This document shows, one piece after another, positions 26,370 to 34,863 of a DNA stretch of 64,000 nucleotides. A model generated the notes under the pieces. That model was not told the origin of the DNA, did not search any database, and saw only the letters and a program-made list of their open reading frames with translations. The first letter of the stretch is position 1, and each line of letters opens with the position of its first letter. The position numbers and the translations under genes were made by a program. Source of the stretch: Pseudomonadota bacterium (GTDB lineage Bacteria; Pseudomonadota; Alphaproteobacteria; Rhizobiales; Aestuariivirgaceae). Location: positions 286,903-350,902 of the forward strand of contig JAIUNJ010000004.1 in the NCBI GenBank assembly GCA_020161855.1. Reading direction: 5' to 3'.

Positions 26370-27356
26370 ATGGAGAGCTTTCGTGCATTGTTGGTGAGCA
26401 AGACCGATGACGGCCAGAAGGCTGAATTCGTGCGTCTCACCGAGGCAGACCTTATGGAAGGCGATGTGATGATTGACGTCGCGCATTCGAGCGTCAACTA
26501 CAAGGATGGCCTTGCCGTCACCGGCAAGGGGCCGATCATCCGCAGGTTTCCGCTCATACCCGGCATCGATCTTGCGGGCACGGTGAAAAGCTCCAGCAAT
26601 CCCGACTGGAAGGTTGGCGACAAGGTTGTGCTTGGCGGCTGGGGTGTCGGCGAAGGTCACTATGGCGGTTTTGCCGAAGTGGCGCGGGTGAAGGGCGAGT
26701 GGCTGGTGCCGCTGCCCAAGGGCTTCTCGACGGCGGATGCCATGGCCGTAGGTGTGGCGGGCTATACCGCCATGCTCTGTGTGATGGCGCTGGAGGAGCA
26801 GGGCGTGAAGCCTGCACAAGGCGAGGTGCTGGTGACGGGTGCCGCCGGCGGCGTCGGCTCTGTGGCGGTCGCCATCCTTTCCACGCTGGGCTTCAACGTC
26901 GTTGCCGCCACGGGCCGACCCGAGGAGGAAGCTTATCTGAAGAATCTTGGCGCCGCTTCGATCATTGACCGCAAGGAGTTTGCGGGCCCGGTCAAGCCGC
27001 TCGCAAAGGCGCGCTGGGCCGGTGTTGTCGATACGGTGGGTTCGACCATGCTCGCCAATGCCATTTCGCAGGTTCTGCCGGAAGGCAGCGTCGCCGCCAC
27101 CGGCCTCGCCGGTGGCATGGACCTGCCGACGACGGTCGCACCCTTCATCCTGAGAGGTGTTCGCCTCATCGGCGTGAATTCCGTGACCACACCGCAGGCC
27201 CGGCGACTGGCCTGCTGGCAGCGGCTCGCCAAGGATCTGGACATGGCCAAGCTCCGGGCCATGACAAGCCATGTGACGCTCGATGATGTGCCGCGCGTGG
27301 CGGCGGAGATCGTCGCGGGCAAGGTGCGTGGCCGGGTGGTGGTCGATATCCGCTGA
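26370..27356 (+). CDS. acuI: Medium-chain oxidoreductase, YhdH/AcuI type (acrylyl-CoA reductase)
   Basis: A 328-residue zinc-free medium-chain dehydrogenase. It begins FRALLVSKTDDGQKAEFVRL and has the family hallmark SSVNYKDGLAVTGKGPI and the NADPH-binding GAAGGVGSVAVAIL. YhdH/AcuI proteins reduce acryloyl-CoA to propionyl-CoA with NADPH. Assignment to this family is firm; the natural substrate here is inferred. The ATG lies 1 base after the dihydroorotase stop (TGA G ATG). Confidence 0.9.
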   Translation: MESFRALLVSKTDDGQKAEFVRLTEADLMEGDVMIDVAHSSVNYKDGLAVTGKGPIIRRFPLIPGIDLAGTVKSSSNPDWKVGDKVVLGGWGVGEGHYGGFAEVARVKGEWLVPLPKGFSTADAMAVGVAGYTAMLCVMALEEQGVKPAQGEVLVTGAAGGVGSVAVAILSTLGFNVVAATGRPEEEAYLKNLGAASIIDRKEFAGPVKPLAKARWAGVVDTVGSTMLANAISQVLPEGSVAATGLAGGMDLPTTVAPFILRGVRLIGVNSVTTPQARRLACWQRLAKDLDMAKLRAMTSHVTLDDVPRVAAEIVAGKVRGRVVVDIR

Positions 27357-27359
27357 CAT

Positions 27360-27391
27360 TTGACATTGTCCCAAATTTGAGATTTTATCTC
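27360..27391 (+). promoter_or_regulatory. Promoter with embedded operator before the XRE-cupin regulator
   Basis: TTGACA at 27360-27365 and TTTTAT at 27383-27388 with a 17-base spacer. An inverted repeat, GAGAT-TTT-ATCTC (27379-27391), overlaps the -10 element. This is a typical autoregulatory layout. Predicted transcription starts at or next to the ATG at 27396, and no Shine-Dalgarno sequence is visible, so the mRNA may be leaderless. Confidence 0.5.
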
Positions 27392-27395
27392 TTAT

Positions 27396-27956
27396 ATGGG
27401 ATTTGACGAGATTGGACCAAAGCTGGCCGAGCGCCTGCGGGACCTGCGCCTACAGGCAGGGTTTTCGCTTGAGGTGCTGGCGGACAAGAGCGGCGTGAGC
27501 CGCGCCACGCTTTCGCGTCTGGAAAATGTCGAGGTCAGCCCCACGGCGGAAGTGCTCGGGCGCATTTGCTCTGCCTATGGCCTGTCGATTTCCCGGCTTC
27601 TTTATCTGGCCGAGCAGTCCTTCACGGCCCTTGTGCCGCTGGCACAGCAGGCCCGCTGGCAGGACCAGAAGACAGGTTTTCAGCGCCGTTCCGTGTCGCC
27701 GCCGAGCCAGGATCTCGCGGGCGAAGTCATTGGCGGGGAACTCCCGGCGGGCGCGCGCATTGCCTATGACAGGCCACACCGGCCGGGTGCCGAGCACCAT
27801 CTCGTTCTCACCAAAGGCAGGCTCACCTTGACGAGCGATGGCAGGAGCCATGTGCTGAAGCCCGGAGATTGCCTGCGCTACAAGGAATATGGCGCCACCA
27901 TCTTCGAAACACCGGCTGATGCAGGTGCCAGCTATTTCATCTTTCTTGTTGCCTGA
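27396..27956 (+). CDS. XRE family regulator with cupin domain
   Basis: A 186-residue regulator. Residues about 8-64 form an XRE helix-turn-helix (LRLQAGFSLEVLADKSGVSRATLSRLENVE). Residues about 110-185 form a cupin barrel (RPGAEHHLVLTKGRLTL...LKPGDCLRY). Proteins of this layout control small metabolic operons and often repress themselves, which suits the inverted repeat over its promoter. The GNAT gene follows after 12 bases and is probably co-transcribed. Confidence 0.9.
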   Translation: MGFDEIGPKLAERLRDLRLQAGFSLEVLADKSGVSRATLSRLENVEVSPTAEVLGRICSAYGLSISRLLYLAEQSFTALVPLAQQARWQDQKTGFQRRSVSPPSQDLAGEVIGGELPAGARIAYDRPHRPGAEHHLVLTKGRLTLTSDGRSHVLKPGDCLRYKEYGATIFETPADAGASYFIFLVA

Positions 27957-27968
27957 AAGGATGCCGTG

Positions 27969-28430
27969 ATGCCGCTTGAGATCAGGGATGGAGGCCTCGA
28001 CGATCCGCAGGTCATCGCAATGCTGAAATTCCACTACGATACCAGTGTGGCGGTGACACCGCTATGCAGCGCCCATGTCTTTGACCTGACGCGGCTGAAG
28101 GCCGGCGATATGTCCTTCTGGTCGGCCTGGGATGGCACGACGCTTAGGGGCACGGGTGCACTGAAGCGCATGGATGCGGAGCAGGGCGAGGTGAAGTCCA
28201 TGCACACGCTGCAGGCGGCCCGTCGCAGCGGCGTGGGCAGGGCCATGCTCACCCATATCATGGCACGGGCGCGCGCCATGGGGCTGAAGCGGCTTAATCT
28301 CGAAACCGGATCATTTGAGTTTTTCGCGCCCGCCAGGGCCCTCTATGCGAGGCATGGCTTCGTGGAGTGTCCACCTTTCAGCGGCTACAAGCCTGACCCG
28401 CATTCAACCTTCATGACGCGCGAAATCTGA
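27969..28430 (+). CDS. GNAT family N-acetyltransferase
   Basis: A 153-residue acetyltransferase. The acetyl-CoA-binding loop is ARRSGVGRAMLTHIM (about residues 79-93), and the C-terminal ALYARHGF motif (about 128-135) is typical. The MKSMHTLQ-AARRSGVG arrangement resembles YhbS/PhnO-like members; the substrate is unknown. AAGGA lies 7 bases before the ATG at 27969, favouring it over a GTG at 27966. It forms a two-gene unit with the XRE-cupin regulator. Confidence 0.88.
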   Translation: MPLEIRDGGLDDPQVIAMLKFHYDTSVAVTPLCSAHVFDLTRLKAGDMSFWSAWDGTTLRGTGALKRMDAEQGEVKSMHTLQAARRSGVGRAMLTHIMARARAMGLKRLNLETGSFEFFAPARALYARHGFVECPPFSGYKPDPHSTFMTREI

Positions 28431-28445
28431 GCGCGGCCGGGGCGC

Positions 28446-28742
28446 TTACTGCTTGGTCTTGCTGACGGTGAATTCGCCGTTGCGGATGCGCTCCGGCAGA
28501 CGCGCGCACATCATGGCCACGGGTTCCTCGCCATAGGTCGCGATCATGTCCGACAGGGCGGCGAATATGGCGGCGGAGGCGATGCAATCCGGATCAAGAC
28601 CGTCATAGACCGCCTCTTCCCACGCTTCGAGAATATAGCGGAGTGCGACCTGCTTGGCCTCTTGTTGCGGCAGCGCTGCAGGCTGCTTGTTTTGGTTATG
28701 CTTCAACATCATGCGTGTCAGGTCAAACTCGGTGTCCCGCAA
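28446..28742 (-). CDS. Conserved hypothetical protein (about 98 aa)
   Basis: A small acidic protein, mostly predicted helical, with the segment YILEAWEEAVYDGLDPDCIASAAIFAALSDMIATYGEE followed by MCARLPERIRNGEFT. It looks like a real, conserved alphaproteobacterial protein, but I do not recognise a family. The start is uncertain: TTG at 28742, or ATG at 28712 or 28709. A perfect TTAA-N7-TTAA CtrA-type motif lies 39 bases upstream of 28742. It runs convergent to the GNAT gene. Confidence 0.6.
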   Translation of the reverse strand: MRDTEFDLTRMMLKHNQNKQPAALPQQEAKQVALRYILEAWEEAVYDGLDPDCIASAAIFAALSDMIATYGEEPVAMMCARLPERIRNGEFTVSKTKQ

Positions 28743-28780
28743 CCAACATAGCAGTTAAGGGTGTATCCGCGAGTCATGGC

Positions 28781-28795
28781 TTAATTGAAGGTTAA
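28781..28795. promoter_or_regulatory. CtrA-type box TTAA-N7-TTAA
   Basis: TTAATTGAAGGTTAA matches the full CtrA consensus exactly. It lies 39 bases upstream of the putative TTG start of the 98-aa gene on the minus strand, where it could overlap a -35 element. Confidence 0.5.
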
Positions 28796-28815
28796 CGCGA
28801 AAGGCGGCTTTTTCC

Positions 28816-29235
28816 TCAAAGCCTTAGCATTTGGCGGGCTGTCTTGATGGCGGTGAGAACATTGGGTGCCAGCGGCAGGCCCGCTGCGTCCTCCGGCGTC
28901 ACCCAGGCGACGCTGCGCGCGTCGCTCGCGGCTCGTGCCTCACCCGGGGCGGCGAAACCAGTGAAACAATGGATGTCAAAGCCGTGCGGTACCAGCCGGA
29001 TCGGAAAGATGCCCACAAGAAGTTGGAGCTCTGCGGATAACCCGGTCTCCTCCCGCAATTCACGGAGTGCCGCCTGGAGCGGTTCCTCTCCCGGTTCAAG
29101 CTTGCCGCCGGGGAGGCTCCAGGCACCGGCGCCCGGCGGCCTGCCACGTTCGACCAGCAGAACGCGGCCATCGCGCCAGACGCAGGCCGATGCCGCCTTG
29201 ATGATCGTGCCCGCGCTGCTAGACTCTGACGTCAT
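28816..29235 (-). CDS. Nudix hydrolase
   Basis: A 139-residue Nudix protein. The Nudix box GX5EX7REUXEEXGU is complete: [24 protein letters not shown] (about residues 43-66). These enzymes cleave nucleoside diphosphates linked to another group; the substrate here is not evident. Its ATG (29235-29233) lies inside the same CATG as the start of the divergent SRAP gene, so promoter elements of each gene must lie in the other coding sequence. Confidence 0.9.
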   Translation of the reverse strand: MTSESSSAGTIIKAASACVWRDGRVLLVERGRPPGAGAWSLPGGKLEPGEEPLQAALRELREETGLSAELQLLVGIFPIRLVPHGFDIHCFTGFAAPGEARAASDARSVAWVTPEDAAGLPLAPNVLTAIKTARQMLRL

Positions 29236-29920
29236 GTGTGGACTCTACAGTTTCCGCAGCAGTCCGGAAGAGGTGCGGACGCTGTTCAATTACATGGAAC
29301 GGCCGGATTTCCCGCCGCGGCCGATCGTGGCGCCCGGGGGCCCGATAGCGATCGTACGAGAGGGCAATGATGGGAGGCACTTCGCCCTGGTGCGCTGGGG
29401 CTTTGTGCCGGGCTGGGCCAAGGAAGTGGCACCGGGCAAGCCGCTCATCAATGCCCGCAGCGATACGATTTTCGAGAAGCCCAGCTTCCGCAATGCCATC
29501 CGCCGCCGCCGTTGCCTCGTTCCGGCGGATGGCTTCTTCGAATGGCAGGGCGATGTGCCGGGCAAGAAGACGCCCTGGTTCATCCACAGGCCTGACAATG
29601 GCCTGATGGCCTTTGCCGGAATCTGGGAGCACTGGATGGGGGCTGATGGCTCTGAGCTTGAAACAGCGGCCATCATCACCACCGATGCAAATGCCCTGAT
29701 CGGTACAATCTATCACCGCAGTCCGGTGATCATTGATCCCCGGGATTTCGACACTTGGCTCGATCACGGAAATGACAATACCGATGCCATCGCGCCACTG
29801 CTGCGCCCGGCGCCTGACGACTACTTTGCCATGGAGCCGGCTGTGATCCCGCGCGGTGCACCAACTGCCAAGGCGAAGTCCGAGTCGCCGCCGGATCGCG
29901 GGCAGATGGACCTGTTCTAG
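29234..29920 (+). CDS. SRAP domain protein (YedK/HMCES), abasic-site DNA-protein crosslinker
   Basis: A 228-residue SOS-response-associated peptidase family protein that forms a stable thiazolidine link to abasic sites in single-stranded DNA. All catalytic residues are visible: Cys2 (MCGLYSF), Asn73 in INARSD, Glu103 in GFFEW and His161 in IYHRSP. They correspond to Cys2, Asn75, Glu105 and His160 of E. coli YedK. Because Cys2 must follow the processed Met, the ATG at 29234 is certain. The upstream open frame is antisense to the Nudix gene. Confidence 0.95.
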   Translation: MCGLYSFRSSPEEVRTLFNYMERPDFPPRPIVAPGGPIAIVREGNDGRHFALVRWGFVPGWAKEVAPGKPLINARSDTIFEKPSFRNAIRRRRCLVPADGFFEWQGDVPGKKTPWFIHRPDNGLMAFAGIWEHWMGADGSELETAAIITTDANALIGTIYHRSPVIIDPRDFDTWLDHGNDNTDAIAPLLRPAPDDYFAMEPAVIPRGAPTAKAKSESPPDRGQMDLF

Positions 29921-29936
29921 AGGAGTGGTGGCCGCC

Positions 29937-31346
29937 TCAATCCGGCAGGACCTTGCCGGGGTTCATGATGTTCTTTGGATCGAGCATCTTCTTCACGGCG
30001 CGCAGCATCTCAAGCTCCACCACTGACTTGATATGGCGCATGTCATCGCGCTTCAGCCGTCCGATGCCGTGTTCCGCGCTGATCGAGCCGCCATGCTTCA
30101 GCACAACGTCATGAACAATGCTGCTCATCTCGTGCCAGCGCGACAGATAATGCGCCTTGTCCATACCGACGGGCTGCGAGACATTGAAGTGGAGATTGCC
30201 GTCGCCGATATGACCGAAACAGAGAAAGCGGCAGCCGGGCATGAAGGCCTCGACTCCGGCCATGGCCTCACTGATGAAATGGGGGATGCGCGACACGGGC
30301 ACTGAGACATCGTGCTTGATCGATCCGCCCTCGAACTTCTGCGAGTCCGACATCTTCTCGCGCAGCGCCCAGAAGGCGGCACGCTGCGCCTCATTCTGCG
30401 CAATCGCCGCGTCGCTGATGAGGTCCTGCGTCATCGCTTCCTCAAGCGCAGCTGTGAGGGCGTCTGGCGGCGCATCGGCAAATTCCGTCAGCACATACCA
30501 CGGTGAGCTGGGCAGCGGAGACGTTACTCCCATGTGCCTGGTCACAAAAGTAATGCCGATTTCCGGAATGATTTCAAAGGCTACTACCGATTGATTCGCG
30601 TGGGCCTTGAGAAGTGCCAGAAGCAGCACTGCAGCCTGCGGCGTGGGCACGGCGATGAAGGCCGTCTCGCGGCGGCGGGGCTTGGGAAAGAGCTTGAGAA
30701 CGGCCGCTGTGATGATCCCGAGCGTGCCTTCGGCACCGATGAAAAGGTTCTTCAGATCGTAGCCGGTGTTGTCCTTGCGCAGTGAGCGCAGCAGATTGAG
30801 GACGCGGCCATCCGGCAGCACCACCTCAAGTCCAAGGCAGAGATCGCGCGCATTGCCATAGGCGAGCACATTCAGGCCACCGGCATTGGTCGAGAGATTG
30901 CCGCCGATCCGGCATGAACCTTCGGAGGCGAGCGAGAGTGGAAAGAGCCGGTCCTCCGCATCGGCCGCCGCCTGGACAGCCGCAAGCGGAACACCGGCCT
31001 CGACCGTGATCGCATAGTCGACGGGGTCGACGGCGATGACCCGGGTCATGCGGTCGAGCGACAGCAGCAGCTGCGTGCCGGAGGGATCGGGGATCTGCCC
31101 GCCAACCAGTCCCGTGTTGCCGGACTGCGGCACGACCGGAGTCGCGGTCTCATATGCAAGCGCCATGATGCGCGAAACCTGCTCGGTCGTTGTAGGGCGC
31201 AGCACCATTGGCGTCTTGCCGTGCCAGAGGTCGCGCCACTCATGGAGATAGGGTTCCTGGTCAGCGCCTTCGTGGATGACGCCTTTCGCGCCGGTGATTG
31301 CGGCAAAGCGGGCAAGAAGTTCGGGTGAAAGTGCCGCTGTCATCAT
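29937..31346 (-). CDS. FAD-linked oxidase (D-2-hydroxyacid/2-hydroxyglutarate dehydrogenase-like)
   Basis: A 469-residue flavoprotein of the GlcD/DLD family. The FAD-binding PP-loop region reads PVVPQSGNTGLVGGQIPD. The C-terminal FAD-oxidase domain has FGHIGDGNLHFNVSQP and AEHGIGRLK, with the two histidines that ligate the metal or substrate. It should oxidise a D-2-hydroxy acid such as D-lactate or D-2-hydroxyglutarate; which one is not clear. Its tandem ATGs overlap the stop of the Sua5 gene (ATGATGA), showing translational coupling. Confidence 0.88.
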   Translation of the reverse strand: MMTAALSPELLARFAAITGAKGVIHEGADQEPYLHEWRDLWHGKTPMVLRPTTTEQVSRIMALAYETATPVVPQSGNTGLVGGQIPDPSGTQLLLSLDRMTRVIAVDPVDYAITVEAGVPLAAVQAAADAEDRLFPLSLASEGSCRIGGNLSTNAGGLNVLAYGNARDLCLGLEVVLPDGRVLNLLRSLRKDNTGYDLKNLFIGAEGTLGIITAAVLKLFPKPRRRETAFIAVPTPQAAVLLLALLKAHANQSVVAFEIIPEIGITFVTRHMGVTSPLPSSPWYVLTEFADAPPDALTAALEEAMTQDLISDAAIAQNEAQRAAFWALREKMSDSQKFEGGSIKHDVSVPVSRIPHFISEAMAGVEAFMPGCRFLCFGHIGDGNLHFNVSQPVGMDKAHYLSRWHEMSSIVHDVVLKHGGSISAEHGIGRLKRDDMRHIKSVVELEMLRAVKKMLDPKNIMNPGKVLPD

Positions 31347-32278
31347 GACGCCTGCGGGCGCGCGGCGGCGGCGCGGCGCAGCCGGTCGTTGATGGCCTCT
31401 CCCAGGCCGTCATCGGGAATGGGGGCAACGGCGATCCGCTCGGCACCCGCCGCATCGATCTCGTGCAGCAGCCGGAAGAGGTTGGCGGCGGCCTGTTGCA
31501 GGTTGCCCTCCGGCGACAGTGAATAGGGCCCATGGTGATGGGGCCCGAAGCCAACATAGACTTCATTCGAGTCGGGTGTGGTCACGCCGAGGCGCAGCGC
31601 GGCGCGTGGCGCATAGTGGCTTTCAAGCTGGCCGGGCGCATGCAGTGGGCCAGCCTCGGCCGCAGCAAGCTTGGCGCCGATGATCGCCTCGATCTGCTGG
31701 CGAGACACACCGCCGGGCCGCAGCAGGCGTGGCTGGTCATCAAGGAAACTCACCACGGTCGATTCCACGCCCACTTGCGTGCGCCCGCCATCGAGGATCA
31801 TTGCCACACCCTGGCCGATGGAATGGCGCACGTGGTCTGCCGTTGTCGGGCTTATGCGGCCGGAGCGGTTTGCGCTGGGCGCAACGACGGGCCTGCCGAA
31901 GGCCCGCAGAAGGTCCTGCGCCACAGGGTGCGAGGGCACGCGAAGGGCGATGGAGGGCAGCCCGGCAGAGGCCAGCAACGAAACCGGGCAGGACGGCAGG
32001 CGGTTGACGACGATGGTGAGTGGCCCCGGCCAGAATGCCGCCGCCAGATCGCGGGCGGCCTGGGGAAAATCCCCGAGCCTCTCGGCCGCGGCCTGGTCTG
32101 GCACATGGGCAATGAGCGGATTGAACTGCGGCCGGCCCTTGGCCGCATAGATGCTGGCCACAGCCTCATCCTGTGTTGCATCGGCCCCAAGGCCATAGAC
32201 GGTCTCGGTCGGAAAGGCCACGAGGCCGCCCTGCCGCAGCACCTCTGACGCCCGCGCAATGTCCTGACCGCTGATCAT
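31343..32278 (-). CDS. L-threonylcarbamoyladenylate synthase (Sua5/TsaC)
   Basis: A 311-residue Sua5-type enzyme that makes threonylcarbamoyl-AMP from threonine, bicarbonate and ATP, the first step of tRNA t6A37 synthesis. The YrdC domain carries GGLVAFPTETVYGLGADA, KGRPQFNPLIAHV and SANRSGRISPTT. A linker with SHYAPRA and a C-terminal Sua5 domain follow, unlike the shorter TsaC form. The start is the ATG at 32278, leaving 45 bases to the divergent HDAC-like gene. The flavoprotein gene follows with a 4-base overlap. Confidence 0.95.
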   Translation of the reverse strand: MISGQDIARASEVLRQGGLVAFPTETVYGLGADATQDEAVASIYAAKGRPQFNPLIAHVPDQAAAERLGDFPQAARDLAAAFWPGPLTIVVNRLPSCPVSLLASAGLPSIALRVPSHPVAQDLLRAFGRPVVAPSANRSGRISPTTADHVRHSIGQGVAMILDGGRTQVGVESTVVSFLDDQPRLLRPGGVSRQQIEAIIGAKLAAAEAGPLHAPGQLESHYAPRAALRLGVTTPDSNEVYVGFGPHHHGPYSLSPEGNLQQAAANLFRLLHEIDAAGAERIAVAPIPDDGLGEAINDRLRRAAAARPQAS

Positions 32279-32323
32279 GGCAGGCCTATAGCAGCGCTCC
32301 GGCAAACGGGCTACAGCAGCGCC

Positions 32324-33307
32324 ATGACCACGCTTGTCCTCTCGCATGCATCATCTCTCGCCCACGAGACGCCGCCCGGGCACCCGGAGCGGATCGACCG
32401 CATCAAGGCGGTGAATGCCGTGCTCAATGCCCCGGCCTTCCGCAGCGTGCTGCGCAAGGATGCGCCGCTCGGCACCGACGCGCATGTCCTGCTCGCCCAT
32501 TCCCTGGAGCATGTGCAGCGTATTCGCGGCGTGGCCCCGGAACAGGGCTTTGAATATATCGACACCGATACGGTGATGTCGCTGCACTCGCTGGAGGCGG
32601 CCCTGCGCGCCGTAGGCGCTGCCACGGCGGCAGTCGATGCCGTGTTCCGTGGCGAGGCTGACAATGCCTTCTGCGCGCTGCGCCCGCCCGGCCATCATGC
32701 CGAACACAACCGCGCCATGGGCTTCTGCTTCTTCAACCAGGCAGCCATCGCCGCCCTCTATGCCCGCGACCGCTACGATGCGGAGCGTGTCGCCGTTGTC
32801 GATTTCGATGTGCATCACGGCAACGGTACGCAGGACATCTTCTGGTCCGATGCCAACAGCTTCTATGGATCGACACACCAGATGCCACTTTATCCCGGCA
32901 CGGGCTCGCGCAGCGAAACCGGCGTGGGCAACATCTTCAATGCACCGCTCCGCGCGGGCGATGGCGGAGAGGCGTTTCGCGCCGCATTCGATGGTGTAAT
33001 CCTTCCGGCGCTATCGGCCTTTGGGCCTGATCTGGTGGTGATCTCGGCCGGGTTTGATGCCCATGTTCGCGATCCGCTGGGCAGCCTTGAACTGACCGAG
33101 GAGGACTTCGCCTGGGCCACGCTCAAACTGATGGATATCGCCGATCTGCATGCCTCAGGCCGCGTTGTTTCGGTCCTTGAGGGCGGATATGATCTGCAGG
33201 GACTGGCAGGGTCCGTCGGCGTTCATCTGCATGCACTGCTGCATGGCGAGACGCTGGCCATGGGCCCGGCCAATGATAACGATGATGATGACGACGAGGA
33301 CGACTGA
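32324..33307 (+). CDS. Histone deacetylase-like family hydrolase
   Basis: A 327-residue arginase/deacetylase-fold protein of the AcuC/HDAC superfamily. Conserved motifs are GHPERIDRIKAV, RPPGHHAE with the His pair (about residues 124-131), and DFDVHHGNGTQDIFW with the zinc ligands (about 160-174). Bacterial members deacetylate acetyl-CoA synthetase, polyamines or other acetylated amines; the substrate is not clear. The C-terminus ends in an unusual Asp/Glu run (NDNDDDDDEDD). xseB starts 3 bases after its stop. Confidence 0.9.
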   Translation: MTTLVLSHASSLAHETPPGHPERIDRIKAVNAVLNAPAFRSVLRKDAPLGTDAHVLLAHSLEHVQRIRGVAPEQGFEYIDTDTVMSLHSLEAALRAVGAATAAVDAVFRGEADNAFCALRPPGHHAEHNRAMGFCFFNQAAIAALYARDRYDAERVAVVDFDVHHGNGTQDIFWSDANSFYGSTHQMPLYPGTGSRSETGVGNIFNAPLRAGDGGEAFRAAFDGVILPALSAFGPDLVVISAGFDAHVRDPLGSLELTEEDFAWATLKLMDIADLHASGRVVSVLEGGYDLQGLAGSVGVHLHALLHGETLAMGPANDNDDDDDEDD

Positions 33308-33310
33308 TCC

Positions 33311-33562
33311 ATGAGCAAGACCGAAGACGCGGAGATTGCCGGCCTCTCCTTCGAGAAGGCGCTTGCCCTGCTGGAAGAGATCGTGGCGAAGCTCGAGGGC
33401 GGCAAGGTCGAACTGGAGGAGTCGATCCGCATCTATGAGCGCGGCGAGGCGCTGCGCAAGCATTGCGAGAAGAAGCTTGCCGAGGCCGAGGCTCGAATCG
33501 AGAAACTGACGCTTGATCCTTCCGGCAAGCCGACCGGCAAGCAGCCGCTGGATGTGGAGTGA
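33311..33562 (+). CDS. xseB: Exodeoxyribonuclease VII small subunit
   Basis: An 83-residue XseB. Typical sequence is [45 protein letters not shown], a mostly helical protein that assembles around the XseA large subunit for single-strand DNA degradation. E. coli XseB is 80 residues. xseA is not in the window. The stop codon overlaps the GTG start of tlyA (GTGA). Confidence 0.96.
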   Translation: MSKTEDAEIAGLSFEKALALLEEIVAKLEGGKVELEESIRIYERGEALRKHCEKKLAEAEARIEKLTLDPSGKPTGKQPLDVE

Positions 33563-34305
33563 CGGCGGAACGGCCATCCCGCCGCCTCGATGAAGAACTG
33601 GTGGCGCGCGGCCTCGTGCCATCGCGGGCCCGTGCCAAGGAAGCAATCGAAAACGGCCAGGTGATGGTCAATGGAGCGACTGCGCGCAAGCCGTCACAGG
33701 CCGTTGTGCCTGCTGCGGACATCGCCATTGATGACCTTGCCACGCGCTATGTTTCGCGTGCCGCCTGGAAGCTGGTGCACGGGCTGGATCATTTCGGAAT
33801 CGATGTGAAGGGCAGGCACTGCCTTGATCTCGGAGCTTCGACCGGCGGCTTCACGCAGGTGCTTCTTGAACGCGCGGCCGCGCATGTGACCGCCATCGAC
33901 GTGGGTCATGGCCAGATGGACCGGGCGCTTGCCGGAGATGCGCGTGTCACCCTGCGGGAAGGGATCAATGCCCGTCATCTCACGCCCGGCGACATGCCGG
34001 ACGATGTTTCGCTCATCGTTTGCGATGTGAGTTTCATTTCATTGAAGCTTGCGCTGCCGCCGGTTCTTGGGCTCGCCCACCCCGGCACACGATTGCTGGC
34101 GCTCATCAAGCCACAGTTCGAGGTGGGCAAGGACGCCCTGGGCAAGGGCGGCATTGTGCGCGATCCCGCACTTCAGAACAGGGTCTGTCTGGATATCTCC
34201 GATTTCATCTTGCAGTCAGGCTGGTGGGTTCTGGGCTTCACCCCGTCGCCCATTTCCGGCGGTGACGGCAATCAGGAATTCCTGATCGCGGCAGGGAGGA
34301 CGTGA
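33559..34305 (+). CDS. tlyA: TlyA family rRNA (cytidine-2'-O)-methyltransferase
   Basis: A 248-residue protein with an N-terminal S4 RNA-binding domain ([32 protein letters not shown], residues about 8-40). An FtsJ-like SAM methyltransferase domain follows ([20 protein letters not shown], then [15 protein letters not shown] and [10 protein letters not shown]). TlyA methylates 2'-O of cytidines in 16S and/or 23S rRNA; the family was formerly called hemolysin A. It starts with GTG overlapping the xseB stop. In many relatives a dxs gene lies between xseB and tlyA; it is absent here. Confidence 0.93.
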   Translation: MTAERPSRRLDEELVARGLVPSRARAKEAIENGQVMVNGATARKPSQAVVPAADIAIDDLATRYVSRAAWKLVHGLDHFGIDVKGRHCLDLGASTGGFTQVLLERAAAHVTAIDVGHGQMDRALAGDARVTLREGINARHLTPGDMPDDVSLIVCDVSFISLKLALPPVLGLAHPGTRLLALIKPQFEVGKDALGKGGIVRDPALQNRVCLDISDFILQSGWWVLGFTPSPISGGDGNQEFLIAAGRT

Positions 34306-34307
34306 AC

Positions 34308-34862
34308 ATGGCCGGAAGCCGGATCATCTTGCTGAATGGCGTTGGCAGTGTCGGCAAGACATCGACCGCACGAGCGCTGCAGGAGATTGCCTCCCTGCCG
34401 CTGCTGCATGTGCAGATGGATACCTTCCTTGATATGCTGCCGGAGCGGCTGCAGGAACACGCAGATGGCTTTTCCTATGAAGCCCTCTCGGTATCGGGAA
34501 CCACCGAAACATCAATCACGGCCGGCCCCGTTGGTGTGAAACTGCTGCGCGGCATGCGCCGCGCCATTGCGGCCATGGCCGATGCCGGCAACAATCTGAT
34601 TGTTGACGATGTCCTGCTGGGTGACGCCTATGGCGATTATGTGGAGCTTCTCGCCCGGCATGACCTGTTCGTTGTTGGCCTGCATGCCGCGCTGGATGTG
34701 CTGGAGCGGCGGGAGCGTGAGCGCGGCGATCGCAGTATCGGCCTTGCGCGATGGCAGTTTTCGCGGGTCCACGCCGGCATAGGATACGATCTTGAGATCG
34801 ATACGGACCAGAATGATCCGCGTGCCTGCGCCGCACTGATCAAGGCTGGCCTTGACCTCTAG
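34308..34862 (+). CDS. Chloramphenicol phosphotransferase-like P-loop kinase
   Basis: A 184-residue P-loop protein of the CPT-like family. The Walker A motif is LNGVGSVGKTSTARAL (about residues 8-23), and the region VQMDTFLDMLPERL with VDDVLLGDAYGDYVELLARHDLFVVGLHA matches the family pattern around the catalytic Asp. CPT of Streptomyces phosphorylates chloramphenicol; most family members have unknown substrates, so resistance should not be assumed. GGGAGGA lies 7 bases before the ATG at 34308, preferred over the GTG at 34302 that overlaps the tlyA stop. Confidence 0.85.
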   Translation: MAGSRIILLNGVGSVGKTSTARALQEIASLPLLHVQMDTFLDMLPERLQEHADGFSYEALSVSGTTETSITAGPVGVKLLRGMRRAIAAMADAGNNLIVDDVLLGDAYGDYVELLARHDLFVVGLHAALDVLERRERERGDRSIGLARWQFSRVHAGIGYDLEIDTDQNDPRACAALIKAGLDL

Positions 34863-34863
34863 C

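Noticed and set aside
34308-34862. Chloramphenicol resistance gene
   Set aside because: The protein is CPT-like, but most members of the family have unknown substrates and the gene sits in an xseB-tlyA operon; resistance cannot be claimed.
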